Assembly (NCBI GenBank): GCA_902798015.1
Contig: CADBVL010000006.1
Coordinates: forward strand, 1 to 50,222
Reading direction: 5' to 3'
DNA: 50,222 nt
Source: an uncultured Bacteroidales bacterium
GTDB taxonomy: Bacteria > Bacteroidota > Bacteroidia > Bacteroidales > Paludibacteraceae
Shown: one piece after another, positions 28,658-36,943 of the stretch
How the letters are laid out: each line of letters begins with the position of its first letter
How positions within the stretch are numbered: the first letter of the stretch is position 1
Program-made: the position numbers and the translations under genes
Notes under the pieces: generated by a model
Database searches by the model: none
Told to the model about the DNA's origin: nothing
What the model saw: the letters and a program-made list of their open reading frames with translations, nothing else

Positions 28658-29500
28658 ATGAAAACAAATTATGAAGTGCGCTATGCGTCGAACCCGACGG
28701 ACGCAAAGAGTTATGACACTACTCGTCTGAGAAAAGATTTCCTCATCGAGAACGTGTTTGTGAAGAACGAAGTGAACATGGTCTATTCGATGTACGACCG
28801 CATGATTGTAGGCGGTGCGATGCCGGTTGGCGAGACCTTGTTGCTGGAGGCGATTGATCCGCTGAAAGCGCCGTATTTCCTGACCCGCCGTGAGATGGGT
28901 ATCTTCAATGTGGGCGGCAAAGGAAGAGTGATTGCGGGCGATGAGGTGTTTGAGTTGGATTACAAAGAGGCTTTGTACCTCGGCCGCGGCGACCGCGAAG
29001 TGAAGTTCGAGAGCTTGGATGCGAAGAAGCCGGCGCTGTTCTACTTCAACTCTACGACTGCTCATTGCGCATACCCGAACAAGAAAGTTACGAAGAAAGA
29101 TGCGGTAGTGGCACACATGGGAAGCTTGGAGATGTCCAACGAGCGCGATATTAACAAGATGCTGGTTAACCAAGTTCTGCCGACTTGCCAGTTACAGATG
29201 GGCATGACAGAACTGGCTCCGGGTAGTGTATGGAACACGATGCCGGCGCACGTACACAGCCGCCGCATGGAGGCGTATTTCTATTTCGAAGTGCCGGAAG
29301 AGCAAGCGGTGTGCCATTTCATGGGCGAAGTAGAAGAGACACGTCATGTCTGGATGAAAGGCAACCAAGCCGTTCTGAGTCCGGAGTGGTCCATTCACAG
29401 CGCCGCAGCTACCCATAATTACACCTTTATCTGGGGTATGGGAGGCGAAAATCTCGACTACGGAGATCAAGATTTCAGCAAGATTACGGATTTAAAATAA
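28658..29500 (+). CDS. kduI: 5-dehydro-4-deoxy-D-glucuronate isomerase KduI
   Basis: 280 aa, the family length. KduI isomerises 4-deoxy-L-threo-5-hexosulose uronate, the unsaturated-uronate product of pectin or glycosaminoglycan lyases, to 3-deoxy-D-glycero-2,5-hexodiulosonate. The zinc site is complete: His198, His200, Glu205 in PAHVHSRRMEAYFYF and His247 in SPEWSIHS, an offset of two from E. coli. N-terminus YEVRYASNPTDAKSYDTTRLRKDF is characteristic. First of a kduI-kduD-DUF4861 group. No lyase, SusC/D pair or regulator is next to it. Confidence 0.97.
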   Translation: MKTNYEVRYASNPTDAKSYDTTRLRKDFLIENVFVKNEVNMVYSMYDRMIVGGAMPVGETLLLEAIDPLKAPYFLTRREMGIFNVGGKGRVIAGDEVFELDYKEALYLGRGDREVKFESLDAKKPALFYFNSTTAHCAYPNKKVTKKDAVVAHMGSLEMSNERDINKMLVNQVLPTCQLQMGMTELAPGSVWNTMPAHVHSRRMEAYFYFEVPEEQAVCHFMGEVEETRHVWMKGNQAVLSPEWSIHSAAATHNYTFIWGMGGENLDYGDQDFSKITDLK

Positions 29501-29528
29501 TTTATGATTTCAAGTTTATGATTTCAAA
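29501..29528 (+). repeat. 14-nt duplication covering the kduD start
   Basis: TTTATGATTTCAAG followed by TTTATGATTTCAAA. The first ATG (29504) opens a 5-codon frame MISSL whose TGA overlaps the true kduD ATG at 29518 (ATGA). Confidence 0.75.
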
Positions 29529-30324
29529 TTTGTTTAGCCTGGAAGGCAAGAACGCCTGGGTGACAGGTGCTTGCTATGGTATAGGCTTCGCTATTGCGAA
29601 AGCATTTGCTCAGGCAGGGGCAAAGACCATCATTTTCAATGCACGCCATGAAGAAGGTGTTGCCAAAGCCATCGAGGATTACAAGGCGGCAGGTATCGAG
29701 AACGTCAAGGGCTATGTATGCGACGTGACGGACGAGAAGGCCGTGAAAGAGTTGGTAGAACGGATTCACAAAGAGGTGGGTCAAATCGATATTTTAGTGA
29801 ACAACGCCGGCATCATCAAACGTATCCCGATGCATGAGATGAAGCGTGAGGAGTTCCAACAAGTGATTGATATTGACCTCGTGGCTCCGTATATCGTGAG
29901 CGCTGCCGTACTGCCGGAGATGATGGAAAGACGCGAAGGAAAAATCATCAATATCTGCTCAATGATGAGTGAGTTGGGCCGCGAGACGGTGAGTGCCTAT
30001 GCCGCAGCGAAAGGCGGATTGAAGATGCTGACGCGTAACATCTGCTCCGAGTACGGCGAGTACAACATCCAGTGCAACGGTCTTGGCCCGGGTTATATTG
30101 CTACGCCGCAGACGGCACCGTTGCGTGAGCCGCAGCCGGACGGAAGCAAACATCCGTTCGACAGTTTCATCTGCGCAAAGACTCCGGCAGGCCGATGGCT
30201 CGATGCGGATGAGTTAGGCGGCACGGCGGTGTTCCTCGCCAGCCACGCGAGCGATGCGGTCAACGGACAGATTATTTATGTTGATGGCGGCATTTTGGCC
30301 TATATCGGAAGGCAGCCGAAGTAA
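29518..30324 (+). CDS. kduD: 2-dehydro-3-deoxy-D-gluconate 5-dehydrogenase KduD (SDR family)
   Basis: 268 aa short-chain dehydrogenase. KduD reduces the KduI product to 2-keto-3-deoxygluconate with NADH. The N-terminal cofactor loop VTGACYGIGFA (TGxxxGxG), NNAG (in ILVNNAGIIKR), active-site Ser in ICSMMSELG, YxxxK in SAYAAAKGGLK, and the C-terminal GQIIYVDGGILAYIG are all present. N-terminus MISNLFSLEGKNAWVTG matches KduD rather than other SDRs, as does the pairing with kduI. The stop TAA lies at the start of a heptamer array. Confidence 0.93.
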   Translation: MISNLFSLEGKNAWVTGACYGIGFAIAKAFAQAGAKTIIFNARHEEGVAKAIEDYKAAGIENVKGYVCDVTDEKAVKELVERIHKEVGQIDILVNNAGIIKRIPMHEMKREEFQQVIDIDLVAPYIVSAAVLPEMMERREGKIINICSMMSELGRETVSAYAAAKGGLKMLTRNICSEYGEYNIQCNGLGPGYIATPQTAPLREPQPDGSKHPFDSFICAKTPAGRWLDADELGGTAVFLASHASDAVNGQIIYVDGGILAYIGRQPK

Positions 30325-30355
30325 AGTTGAAAGTTGAAAGATGAAAGTTGAAAGA
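30321..30355 (+). repeat. TGAAAGT heptamer array at the kduD-DUF4861 junction
   Basis: GTAAAGT, TGAAAGT, TGAAAGA, TGAAAGT, TGAAAGA. The kduD stop TAA is in the first unit, and the DUF4861 ATG (30341) lies across units 3-4, so the first codons of that gene are made of the repeat. Confidence 0.85.
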
Positions 30356-31186
30356 TATTTTCTAATCATCGCGTTGCTCCTTTGTCTGGCTTCGTGTCAG
30401 AAAGAGGCGGTGCAGCCGAAAGTGTATGGGCGCTATGTGCCCGAGCGCAAGGATGACTTCGCGTGGGAGAACGAGTACGCAGCTTTTCGTATGTACGGTC
30501 CTGCGTTGCGTCCTGAGAACCCGTCCAACGGTGTCGATCTATGGCTGAAGGCTTCGCCGGAACTCGTCGTGGATAGTTTCTATTACCGCGAGCATTGTCT
30601 CGGCCTGCCATATCATATCAACTACGGCAAAGGCCTCGACTGTTACAAAGTAGGGCATACATGCGGCGCTGGAGGACTGATCGTATTGGCCAATGACACC
30701 ACCTATATCGGCGGACCATACGACCGTTGGACCATCCTCGAACAGACACCGGACAAGTTCGTCTTTCGCCTGGAGTACGACAGTCTGTTGGTTGCCGGAC
30801 ATATCCTGCAAGAGACGATCACTATCACCGCCGAAGCCGGACAGTTGCAGAATAAGGCGGAAGTGGTACTTACCGGAGACTATTCTGGTGAACTGCTCGT
30901 CGGCGGCGGAATATACCTGCATGACACGGTGGACTACCACCTGACAATACCGGAAGTTGGATACGTGTTCTACGAGGAAGATGCCTTGAGCGACAAGACG
31001 GCGGCGCAAATGAACTACGATTACAACGGTAGTACCACTCAGGGACGCGTCCAGATCTCTGTCAAAACGCCGGGTGCTACGCTGACGGAGATTCGGGACG
31101 GTAACCTTATCGCTGTACGTCCGTACGAATTAGGTGACACGCTGACGTACTTTTTCGGGGCCACATGGAGCGAATGGAAAGAGTAA
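30341..31186 (+). CDS. DUF4861 family lipoprotein
   Basis: 281 aa. Lipoprotein signal with lipobox LASC (Cys19). The body is beta-rich, with RPENPSNGVDLWLKASPELVVDSFYY, GLPYHINYGKGLDCYKVGHTCGAGGL and the terminal YELGDTLTYFFGATWSEW, in line with DUF4861, a family met in Bacteroidota polysaccharide-degradation loci. Its chemistry is not established to my knowledge. Linkage to kduI and kduD suggests a role on uronic acid oligosaccharides at the cell surface or in the periplasm. The first codons, MKVER, are encoded by the repeat array. Confidence 0.8.
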   Translation: MKVERYFLIIALLLCLASCQKEAVQPKVYGRYVPERKDDFAWENEYAAFRMYGPALRPENPSNGVDLWLKASPELVVDSFYYREHCLGLPYHINYGKGLDCYKVGHTCGAGGLIVLANDTTYIGGPYDRWTILEQTPDKFVFRLEYDSLLVAGHILQETITITAEAGQLQNKAEVVLTGDYSGELLVGGGIYLHDTVDYHLTIPEVGYVFYEEDALSDKTAAQMNYDYNGSTTQGRVQISVKTPGATLTEIRDGNLIAVRPYELGDTLTYFFGATWSEWKE

Positions 31187-31190
31187 AAAA

Positions 31191-31218
31191 TGTAAGGTGT
31201 AAAGTGTAAGATGTATGA
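31191..31218 (+). repeat. TGTAARG heptamer array before the heptosyltransferase gene
   Basis: TGTAAGG, TGTAAAG, TGTAAGA, TGTATGA. The start codon ATG (31215-31217) of the next gene is in the last unit. Confidence 0.8.
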
Positions 31219-32210
31219 CGTATCTGATTATCCGGTTGGCGACTTTAGGTAATGTGGCGATGACGGTGCCCGTGATCGCTTCACTCAGCCGTCGCTATCC
31301 GAATGATCGGTTCATCGTAGCAAGCAAGAAGAAACTCGGGGCGATGTTCGCTTCCATGCCCAACGTGGTGTTTTGGGAAGTGGATAATCATCTCAATTGG
31401 CGCGGTGTATGGCGCTTATGGAAACATCTTCGGCACGAAGCCGATGCGGTAATCGACCTGCAGGATGTACTCCGTACACGAGTCTTCGACCTCTTTATGC
31501 TTTTCAGCGGAAAGAAGGTCACCCGCATACATTACGGCCGTCTTCGCAAACACCTCATCACCCTGTGGGGTATAGGAAGCAGAGACTTGCCGTCGGAGTT
31601 CGATCGCTACGAAGATACTTTCCGGCGGGCAGGCTTGAAGACAGACAGGGACTTTGAAGCCATCAAGATCAACCGCACCGCTGCACAGACAATCGAAGAA
31701 CGATTCGGAACGAAAGAAGGACGATGGATAGGGTTGGCACCATTCGCCAAGTCGCGTTCGAACATGCTGCCCTACCGCGTGACGAAAGAGATCATTGAGC
31801 GTTTGACACAAGCCCCCGACACGCGGGTGTTCCTCTTCGGAGCAGGCGCCGTCGAATGCGAAATGTTACGACAGTGGGCATCCGTCTTCCCGCACACCGA
31901 GAGTGTCGCCGGACAATTGAAACTGGAAGAAGAACTGGAACTGATGCGGCAACTCGATGCGATGATTTGTATGGACAGTGCCAACCAACACCTATCGAGT
32001 CTCGTGGGCCTGCGGGCCATCAGTGTATGGTGTGCTACTCACCCCCTGATAGGCTTCGCCGGGTGGAAACAACGCAGCGAAGATATCATCCAACGCAACG
32101 ACCTCCGATGCCGTCCCTGTACGTGCCACGGAACCAATCATTGCCGATACGGCAACTACGCCTGTCGGCAGATCGAAGCAGAAACAATAATACAACAACT
32201 ATATGAGTAA
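31215..32210 (+). CDS. Glycosyltransferase family 9 (heptosyltransferase-like)
   Basis: 331 aa. N-terminus MTYLIIRLATLGNVAMTVPVIASLSRRYP is the GT9 signature, followed by DAVIDLQDVLRTRVF and the C-terminal donor-site region (CMDSANQHLSSLVGLRAISVWCATHP). GT9 enzymes use ADP-heptose or similar donors to extend the LPS core in the cytoplasm. A cysteine-rich tail (RCRPCTCHGTNHCRYGNYACRQI) is common in the Bacteroidota members. The end overlaps parA by 8 bp, so it is read together with the chromosome segregation genes. Confidence 0.9.
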   Translation: MTYLIIRLATLGNVAMTVPVIASLSRRYPNDRFIVASKKKLGAMFASMPNVVFWEVDNHLNWRGVWRLWKHLRHEADAVIDLQDVLRTRVFDLFMLFSGKKVTRIHYGRLRKHLITLWGIGSRDLPSEFDRYEDTFRRAGLKTDRDFEAIKINRTAAQTIEERFGTKEGRWIGLAPFAKSRSNMLPYRVTKEIIERLTQAPDTRVFLFGAGAVECEMLRQWASVFPHTESVAGQLKLEEELELMRQLDAMICMDSANQHLSSLVGLRAISVWCATHPLIGFAGWKQRSEDIIQRNDLRCRPCTCHGTNHCRYGNYACRQIEAETIIQQLYE

Positions 32211-32970
32211 AATCATTTCATTAGCTAACCAAAAAGGAGGCGTCGGTAAAACGACCACCTCTATTAACTTGGCAGCCGCCTTGGCGCATCAAGGCAAACG
32301 CGTGCTGCTTATCGATGCCGATCCGCAGGCAAACACCTCGTCGGGACTGGGTATCGAGATACGCGAACTGGATAACACCATCTACGAATGCCTGGTGAAC
32401 GGCATTGATCCGCACACCGCAATAGTAGAGACCAACACCAAGAACCTATGGCTCATTCCCAGTCACATAGACCTGGTTGGAGCAGAAATTGAGATGCTGA
32501 ATATCGAGCATCGCGAGACACTTCTCAAACGCGTCATTGATCAGATCAAGGATAACTATGACTACATCCTCATTGACTGCAGTCCGTCCCTCGGCTTGAT
32601 CACCGTCAACGCGCTAACTGCCAGTGACAGCGTCATCATCCCTGTACAATGTGAGTTCTTTGCGCTCGAAGGTATCGCAAAATTACTGAACACCATCAAG
32701 ATCATCAAGTCGAAACTCAACCCGGCTTTGAAGATCGAAGGATTCCTGCTGACGATGTTCGATAATCGTCTGCGTCTCAGCAATCAGGTGTACGAAGAAG
32801 TGAAGCGCCACTTCGGCGACCTCGTGTTCAACACCGTCATTGCGCGAAACGTGCGACTCAGCGAGGCGCCCTCGCACGGCGTGTCCGTTCTCGACTATGA
32901 CCCGACATCCAAAGGGGCGCAGAACTACAACTCCTTGGCAAAAGAACTAATTAACCGACAAGCTTTATGA
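32203..32970 (+). CDS. parA: Chromosome partitioning ATPase ParA (Soj)
   Basis: 255 aa, the length of chromosomal Soj-type ParA. Deviant Walker A QKGGVGKTTTSINLA (residues 10-24), Walker A' LLIDADPQANTSSGLG, Walker B YILIDCSPSLGL. ParA drives origin segregation with ParB. It overlaps the heptosyltransferase gene by 8 bp and parB by 4 bp (ATGA). The order parA-parB-DUF5683-mltD-like is a familiar chromosomal arrangement in Bacteroidales, which argues that this is the chromosomal and not a plasmid system. Confidence 0.96.
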   Translation: MSKIISLANQKGGVGKTTTSINLAAALAHQGKRVLLIDADPQANTSSGLGIEIRELDNTIYECLVNGIDPHTAIVETNTKNLWLIPSHIDLVGAEIEMLNIEHRETLLKRVIDQIKDNYDYILIDCSPSLGLITVNALTASDSVIIPVQCEFFALEGIAKLLNTIKIIKSKLNPALKIEGFLLTMFDNRLRLSNQVYEEVKRHFGDLVFNTVIARNVRLSEAPSHGVSVLDYDPTSKGAQNYNSLAKELINRQAL

Positions 32971-33780
32971 AAAAAATGACAGGACTCGGACGAGGACTCG
33001 ATGCGCTCATCGACACCTCGCATGTAGATACCAACGGCGGCAGTTCTATCTCGGAAATCGAACTGACAAAGATTATAGCGAACCCTGATCAGCCGCGCCG
33101 CACATTTGATGAAGAGGCACTGCAAGAATTAGCGGACTCTATCCGTGAGCACGGTGTCATCTCGCCTATCACGTTGCGTGACAATGGGGATGACACCTAT
33201 ATGATCATCGCCGGTGAACGTCGTTTCCGCGCCAGTAAGATGGCGGGATGCGTATATCCGTACCGCCAAAGACGAGCAGGTCATGGAGTGGGCTCTCATC
33301 GAGAATATCCAACGCGAAGACTTGGATGCCATTGAGATTGCCTTGGCATACCAGCGCCTCATGGATGACTATAACCTCACCCAAGAGCGTATGTCCGAGC
33401 GCGTGGGGAAGAAACGCGCTACGGTCGCCAACTATCTCCGCCTACTGAAACTGCCGGCAGAGATACAAGTCGGTATCAAAGAGCGGAAAATCGACATGGG
33501 CCATGCCCGTGCTATCCTCGGTACACCTTCAGCAGAACGCCAGTTAGCCCTCTACCAGCGTATCTTGCGTGAAGGACTCTCGGTACGTCAGGTGGAAGCC
33601 CTTGCGCAAGAAAGCAAGAACGAGAAGAAACCGGAGAAGAAAGTCATCAATCCCTATGAGCAGATACAAAACGAACTGGCCGAGAGACTCGGCCGGAAAG
33701 TGAAAGTGCAGGCAGGAAAGATCACTATCTCTTTCTCTACTCCGGAAGAATTAGAGCAAATCCTTGCGAGAATCCATTGA
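32967..33780 (+). pseudogene. parB: ParB (Spo0J), reading frame broken by a 14-nt gap
   Basis: ParB binds parS, slides as a CTP-gated clamp and works with ParA. The first frame (from 32967) gives TGLGRGLDALI, then PDQPRRTFDEEALQELADSI and IIAGERRFRASKMAG (to residue 94, base 33248). The rest continues in the +1 frame from AYIRTAKDEQ (33250) through EWALIENIQREDL, the ParB HTH and the dimerisation tail to 33780. Family members have about five residues (like LTSIP) between MAG and AYIRT; here one base remains, so 14 nt seem to be missing. Both halves are otherwise intact and highly conserved. A recent deletion or an assembly error is likely, since parB is rarely lost when parA is kept. Confidence 0.88.
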
Positions 33781-34370
33781 AACGCTGGCTCTACATAGTA
33801 CTAATGATACTTCCGCTGTGGGCGCAAGCTCAACAACAGGCGGACAGCACCTTTTACAAGAAACCCGATGCCATCAAGGCTGTCTGGTTAGGCGTCATCT
33901 GCCCTGGTGCCGGACAGATTTACAACAAGTCCTACTGGAAACTACCTATCGTGTACGGCGCTTTCATGGGCTGCGGATATGCTATCAGCTGGACTCAAAA
34001 CCGCTATTCCAATTACAGGACGGCATACCTCGACCTCTATAACGACATTCAGGCAGGCACGGTAACCGAAGACCCTGCAAAGAGTTACATCGCCGTCCTA
34101 CCCAACGGCTACGACCTGCAGCGCGTAGGAGGAGCAAGTACTTGGGTGAAAACGCTCGAAAACCAGCACCAGACATTCCGGCGATACCGCGATTATTCCA
34201 TCCTCGCTGTCGTGGTTGTATATGCGCTGTCACTCATCGATGCTTATGTGGACGCACAACTCTTTGACTATGATATCTCGCCGGATTTGTCCCTCAATAT
34301 AGAACCCCAAATTTATTATGACTATCAGCACCAACAGAGCGCTGAATTAAAATTAGCTATACAGTTTTGA
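33777..34370 (+). CDS. DUF5683 family membrane protein
   Basis: 197 aa, start TTG 33777 overlapping the parB stop (TTGA). Signal sequence (ends WAQAQQ), then the block KPDAIKAVWLGVICPGAGQIYNKSYWKLPIVYGAFMGCGYAISW, typical of DUF5683, and a second membrane segment YSILAVVVVYALSLIDAYVDAQL. Function unknown; the family is found beside parB in Bacteroidota and may act in the envelope. No ATG is available near the N-terminus, so the TTG start is well supported. It ends in another TTGA overlap with the next gene. Confidence 0.87.
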   Translation: MKRWLYIVLMILPLWAQAQQQADSTFYKKPDAIKAVWLGVICPGAGQIYNKSYWKLPIVYGAFMGCGYAISWTQNRYSNYRTAYLDLYNDIQAGTVTEDPAKSYIAVLPNGYDLQRVGGASTWVKTLENQHQTFRRYRDYSILAVVVVYALSLIDAYVDAQLFDYDISPDLSLNIEPQIYYDYQHQQSAELKLAIQF

Positions 34371-35740
34371 AAAAGATTCTTCTTATATTTATCCTCTTGA
34401 CCTGCATGCCCTCTTTGCGTGCGGAAGAGACACCTACTCCTATTGTACCTCAAGACACTCTTGTCAACGACTCCACGGATGTCGAGTCGCTGGAGTTGGT
34501 TCCTCTGCAAGTAGCAGACAGTGTACCTGCCGATAGTATCATGCCCGAGGAAGTTATCGTGGATCCTATCCCTCCTTTTTACCTCTCATGGAGCGATAGT
34601 GCGCTGTCGGATATCGAGATGCGTTCATTAGAGTGGAATCTTCGCTGGCTTGACACCACCGATTGTATTTCCATACATGATACCGTCACGCTGCCGGACT
34701 CCGTCTATAAGGCACGTCTGCAAGCTTTGCCTTGCGTCATCGAGTTGCCGTACAATGAACGGGTACGGGCATTCATCTTGCGCTACGTTCGGAACAACCC
34801 CAAGCAGGTTGCGCGCCTCATGCGCATGAGTGAGTATTACTTCCCAATCTTCGAGGAAGCCCTCGCGCGCTATAATCTGCCTTATGAACTGCGCTGCGTT
34901 CCTATCATCGAGTCCGCCCTCAACCCCATGGCTCGCTCGCATGCCGGCGCAGCCGGTCTATGGCAGTTCATGCCGGCGACGGGTAAGTTATTCGGGTTGG
35001 AGATCAACTCTCTCGTGGACGAACGTATGGATGTACTCAAAGCAACCGACGCCGCCTGCCGTTTTCTCAAAAGCATGTACAGTGTGTATAAAGACTGGAA
35101 CCTCGTCATCGCGGCTTACAACTGCGGTAGCGGAAATGTCAATAAAGCCATCCGCCGTGCCGGAGGAAAACGCGACTTCTGGTCTATCTATCCGTTCCTT
35201 CCGCTGGAGACGCGCAACTATGTACCTATCTTCATCGCTGCCAACTACGCCATGAACTATGGTCAGGAACACGGTATCTGCAAAGCACCGATAGAGAACA
35301 AATCGATGATTACCGACACTATCTGTACTACGCAACGTCTTCATCTGCAGCAAGTGAGCGAAAACCTCTACATCAGCATGGACGAACTGCGCCGGCTTAA
35401 CCCGCAGTACTCGCGCGACATCCTTCCGGGAGGCAAAGCCTACTCGCTCTGCCTGCCGTCCGATAAAATGGGACTCTTCATTGACCAGCAGGACTCTATC
35501 ATTGCCTACAAAGCTGATAGCCTCATCAATAATCGCCGCGCAGAGATAGACATGGCCAAAGTAACCTCTATCAACGGAGCGTACCGCGTGAACGGAGTCA
35601 CCTATTATAAGATCAAACGAGGCGATACGTTAGGTGCCATCGCTAAACGGTTCCACTGTACGGTCAGACAACTCAAGCAATGGAATAACCTGAAGAGTGA
35701 CAATATTCGGGAAGGCAATAAATTGAAAATCTACAGGTAA
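34367..35740 (+). CDS. Membrane-bound lytic murein transglycosylase D-like, with LysM
   Basis: 457 aa, start TTG 34367 overlapping the DUF5683 stop. Signal peptide (ends SLRAE), an acidic low-complexity region (residues 20-75), then a lytic transglycosylase domain with catalytic Glu182 in VPIIESALNPMARSHAGAAGLWQFMPATGK and VIAAYNCGSGNVNKAI. One LysM domain is at the C-terminus (about 412-457, YKIKRGDTLGAIAKRFHCT). It cleaves the glycan strands of peptidoglycan in the periplasm. E. coli MltD carries two LysM; a second, degenerate one may lie near residues 330-360 (VSENLYISMDELRRLNP). Confidence 0.92.
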   Translation: MKKILLIFILLTCMPSLRAEETPTPIVPQDTLVNDSTDVESLELVPLQVADSVPADSIMPEEVIVDPIPPFYLSWSDSALSDIEMRSLEWNLRWLDTTDCISIHDTVTLPDSVYKARLQALPCVIELPYNERVRAFILRYVRNNPKQVARLMRMSEYYFPIFEEALARYNLPYELRCVPIIESALNPMARSHAGAAGLWQFMPATGKLFGLEINSLVDERMDVLKATDAACRFLKSMYSVYKDWNLVIAAYNCGSGNVNKAIRRAGGKRDFWSIYPFLPLETRNYVPIFIAANYAMNYGQEHGICKAPIENKSMITDTICTTQRLHLQQVSENLYISMDELRRLNPQYSRDILPGGKAYSLCLPSDKMGLFIDQQDSIIAYKADSLINNRRAEIDMAKVTSINGAYRVNGVTYYKIKRGDTLGAIAKRFHCTVRQLKQWNNLKSDNIREGNKLKIYR

Positions 35741-36069
35741 TGGCTGAGACAGAGAAAATATATTATTCGCTGCGTGAGACAGAGACAGAGACCGGTGTAC
35801 CTGCCTCCACGTTGCGTTATTGGGAGAAGCAATTTGATGAACTCCATCCGCGTAAAGACGGACATGGAAACCGGTATTACACACGGGCAGATCAAGAACT
35901 CATCAAGCGCATCAAATACATCCGCGATGAACTGAAAATCACGCGCATTGAAGCCATCCGCAAAGAACTCAAAGGCAACAACAAGAAATCCGATGAACGC
36001 CAGGCGGCATTGGAGATCTTACTGCGTGTCAAAGAGGAATTATGTGAAATACGTAAAATGATCAAATGA
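35740..36069 (+). CDS. MerR family transcriptional regulator
   Basis: 109 aa, start ATG sharing one base with the mltD-like stop (TAATG). A MerR winged-helix domain covers residues 8-75: YSLRETETETGVPASTLRYWEKQFDELHPRKDGHGNRYYTRADQELIKRIKYI. A short coiled tail follows, with no ligand domain. The YWEKQF segment is typical of the small Bacteroidota MerR proteins. The acidic run RETETETG comes from a GAGACA hexamer repeat (35776-35793). Target genes unknown. Confidence 0.88.
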   Translation: MAETEKIYYSLRETETETGVPASTLRYWEKQFDELHPRKDGHGNRYYTRADQELIKRIKYIRDELKITRIEAIRKELKGNNKKSDERQAALEILLRVKEELCEIRKMIK

Positions 36070-36070
36070 T

Positions 36071-36931
36071 ATGTCCAAAGAACGCTATGTATTATTAGAC
36101 ATACTCCGGGCACTGGCGATCCTTATGGTCGTCACTGTACATACTTGGTCATTGGCGCATATTGATACGGATACATATCCTGTTCTGAGTGTTGTTTACG
36201 CACTCTTCTATCGCTGTGGAGTTCCATTGTTTGTTATGATCTCCGGCGCGCTGCAACTATCCGCGCCTGTCCGTCCTTTATGCGATTTCTACAAGCAGCG
36301 CTACATGCGTATCCTTATTCCTTTTTTAATTTGGAGCGCAGTCGTTTATACGCTGTCCTGCCTGGCGGGCAAATATCCGGACATTCATTCGCTACGTGAC
36401 GGCGCACTATATTACATTCCGTTCATGCTCACCAATCGTATCAATGAAGCCTATTGGTTTATCGGGCTGATTGTCGCACTCTATGCCATAACACCTTTCA
36501 TACAACGGACATTACAAGCATGCAGTCGCAAAGAACTGATTGGCATCTGTTTTGTTTGGCTTTGCTATGTCCTCATAAGACGTTTGTATCCCTCGTTCTA
36601 TTTACTGGAATACACCTCTCGACTCACATATTTCACGGGCTTTTATATACTCGGCTACCTGCTCTACAGAGAATGGGGAGGACGATGGACTGCTAAACCG
36701 AACACGGTCCTTCGCGCGGTAAGCGATTGCAGTTACATGACTTATTTGATGCACATGGTGTTTATTACGCCATTCTATTTATTGGTTGGTTTTTCGGGAA
36801 CTACAGCTCCCTTATGGCTGCTTATCCTCATGCCGATTTGCACCAGTGTGCTCGTTGTGACAATATGTACTTGTGGTGGTTTAATCCTCAAGAGGATGTT
36901 GCCGTTTTACCGTTTTTTAGGAATTAATTGA
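36071..36931 (+). CDS. Acyltransferase family 3 membrane protein
   Basis: 286 aa polytopic membrane protein of the Acyltransferase_3 (OafA/WecH-like) family: YVLLDILRALAILMVVTVHTWSL with the conserved Arg and His, VPLFVMISGALQL, RYMRILIPFLIWS. Such enzymes O-acetylate or O-acylate surface sugars, using a donor from the cytoplasm. It is short for the family (usually 330-380 aa) but reaches the final helices. Starts 1 nt after the MerR stop. Confidence 0.88.
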   Translation: MSKERYVLLDILRALAILMVVTVHTWSLAHIDTDTYPVLSVVYALFYRCGVPLFVMISGALQLSAPVRPLCDFYKQRYMRILIPFLIWSAVVYTLSCLAGKYPDIHSLRDGALYYIPFMLTNRINEAYWFIGLIVALYAITPFIQRTLQACSRKELIGICFVWLCYVLIRRLYPSFYLLEYTSRLTYFTGFYILGYLLYREWGGRWTAKPNTVLRAVSDCSYMTYLMHMVFITPFYLLVGFSGTTAPLWLLILMPICTSVLVVTICTCGGLILKRMLPFYRFLGIN

Positions 36932-36943
36932 TATACAATACAT

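Noticed and set aside
33240-33260. Programmed frameshift in parB
   Set aside because: No slippery heptamer or stimulating hairpin is seen, and about five conserved residues are missing; a deletion explains it better.
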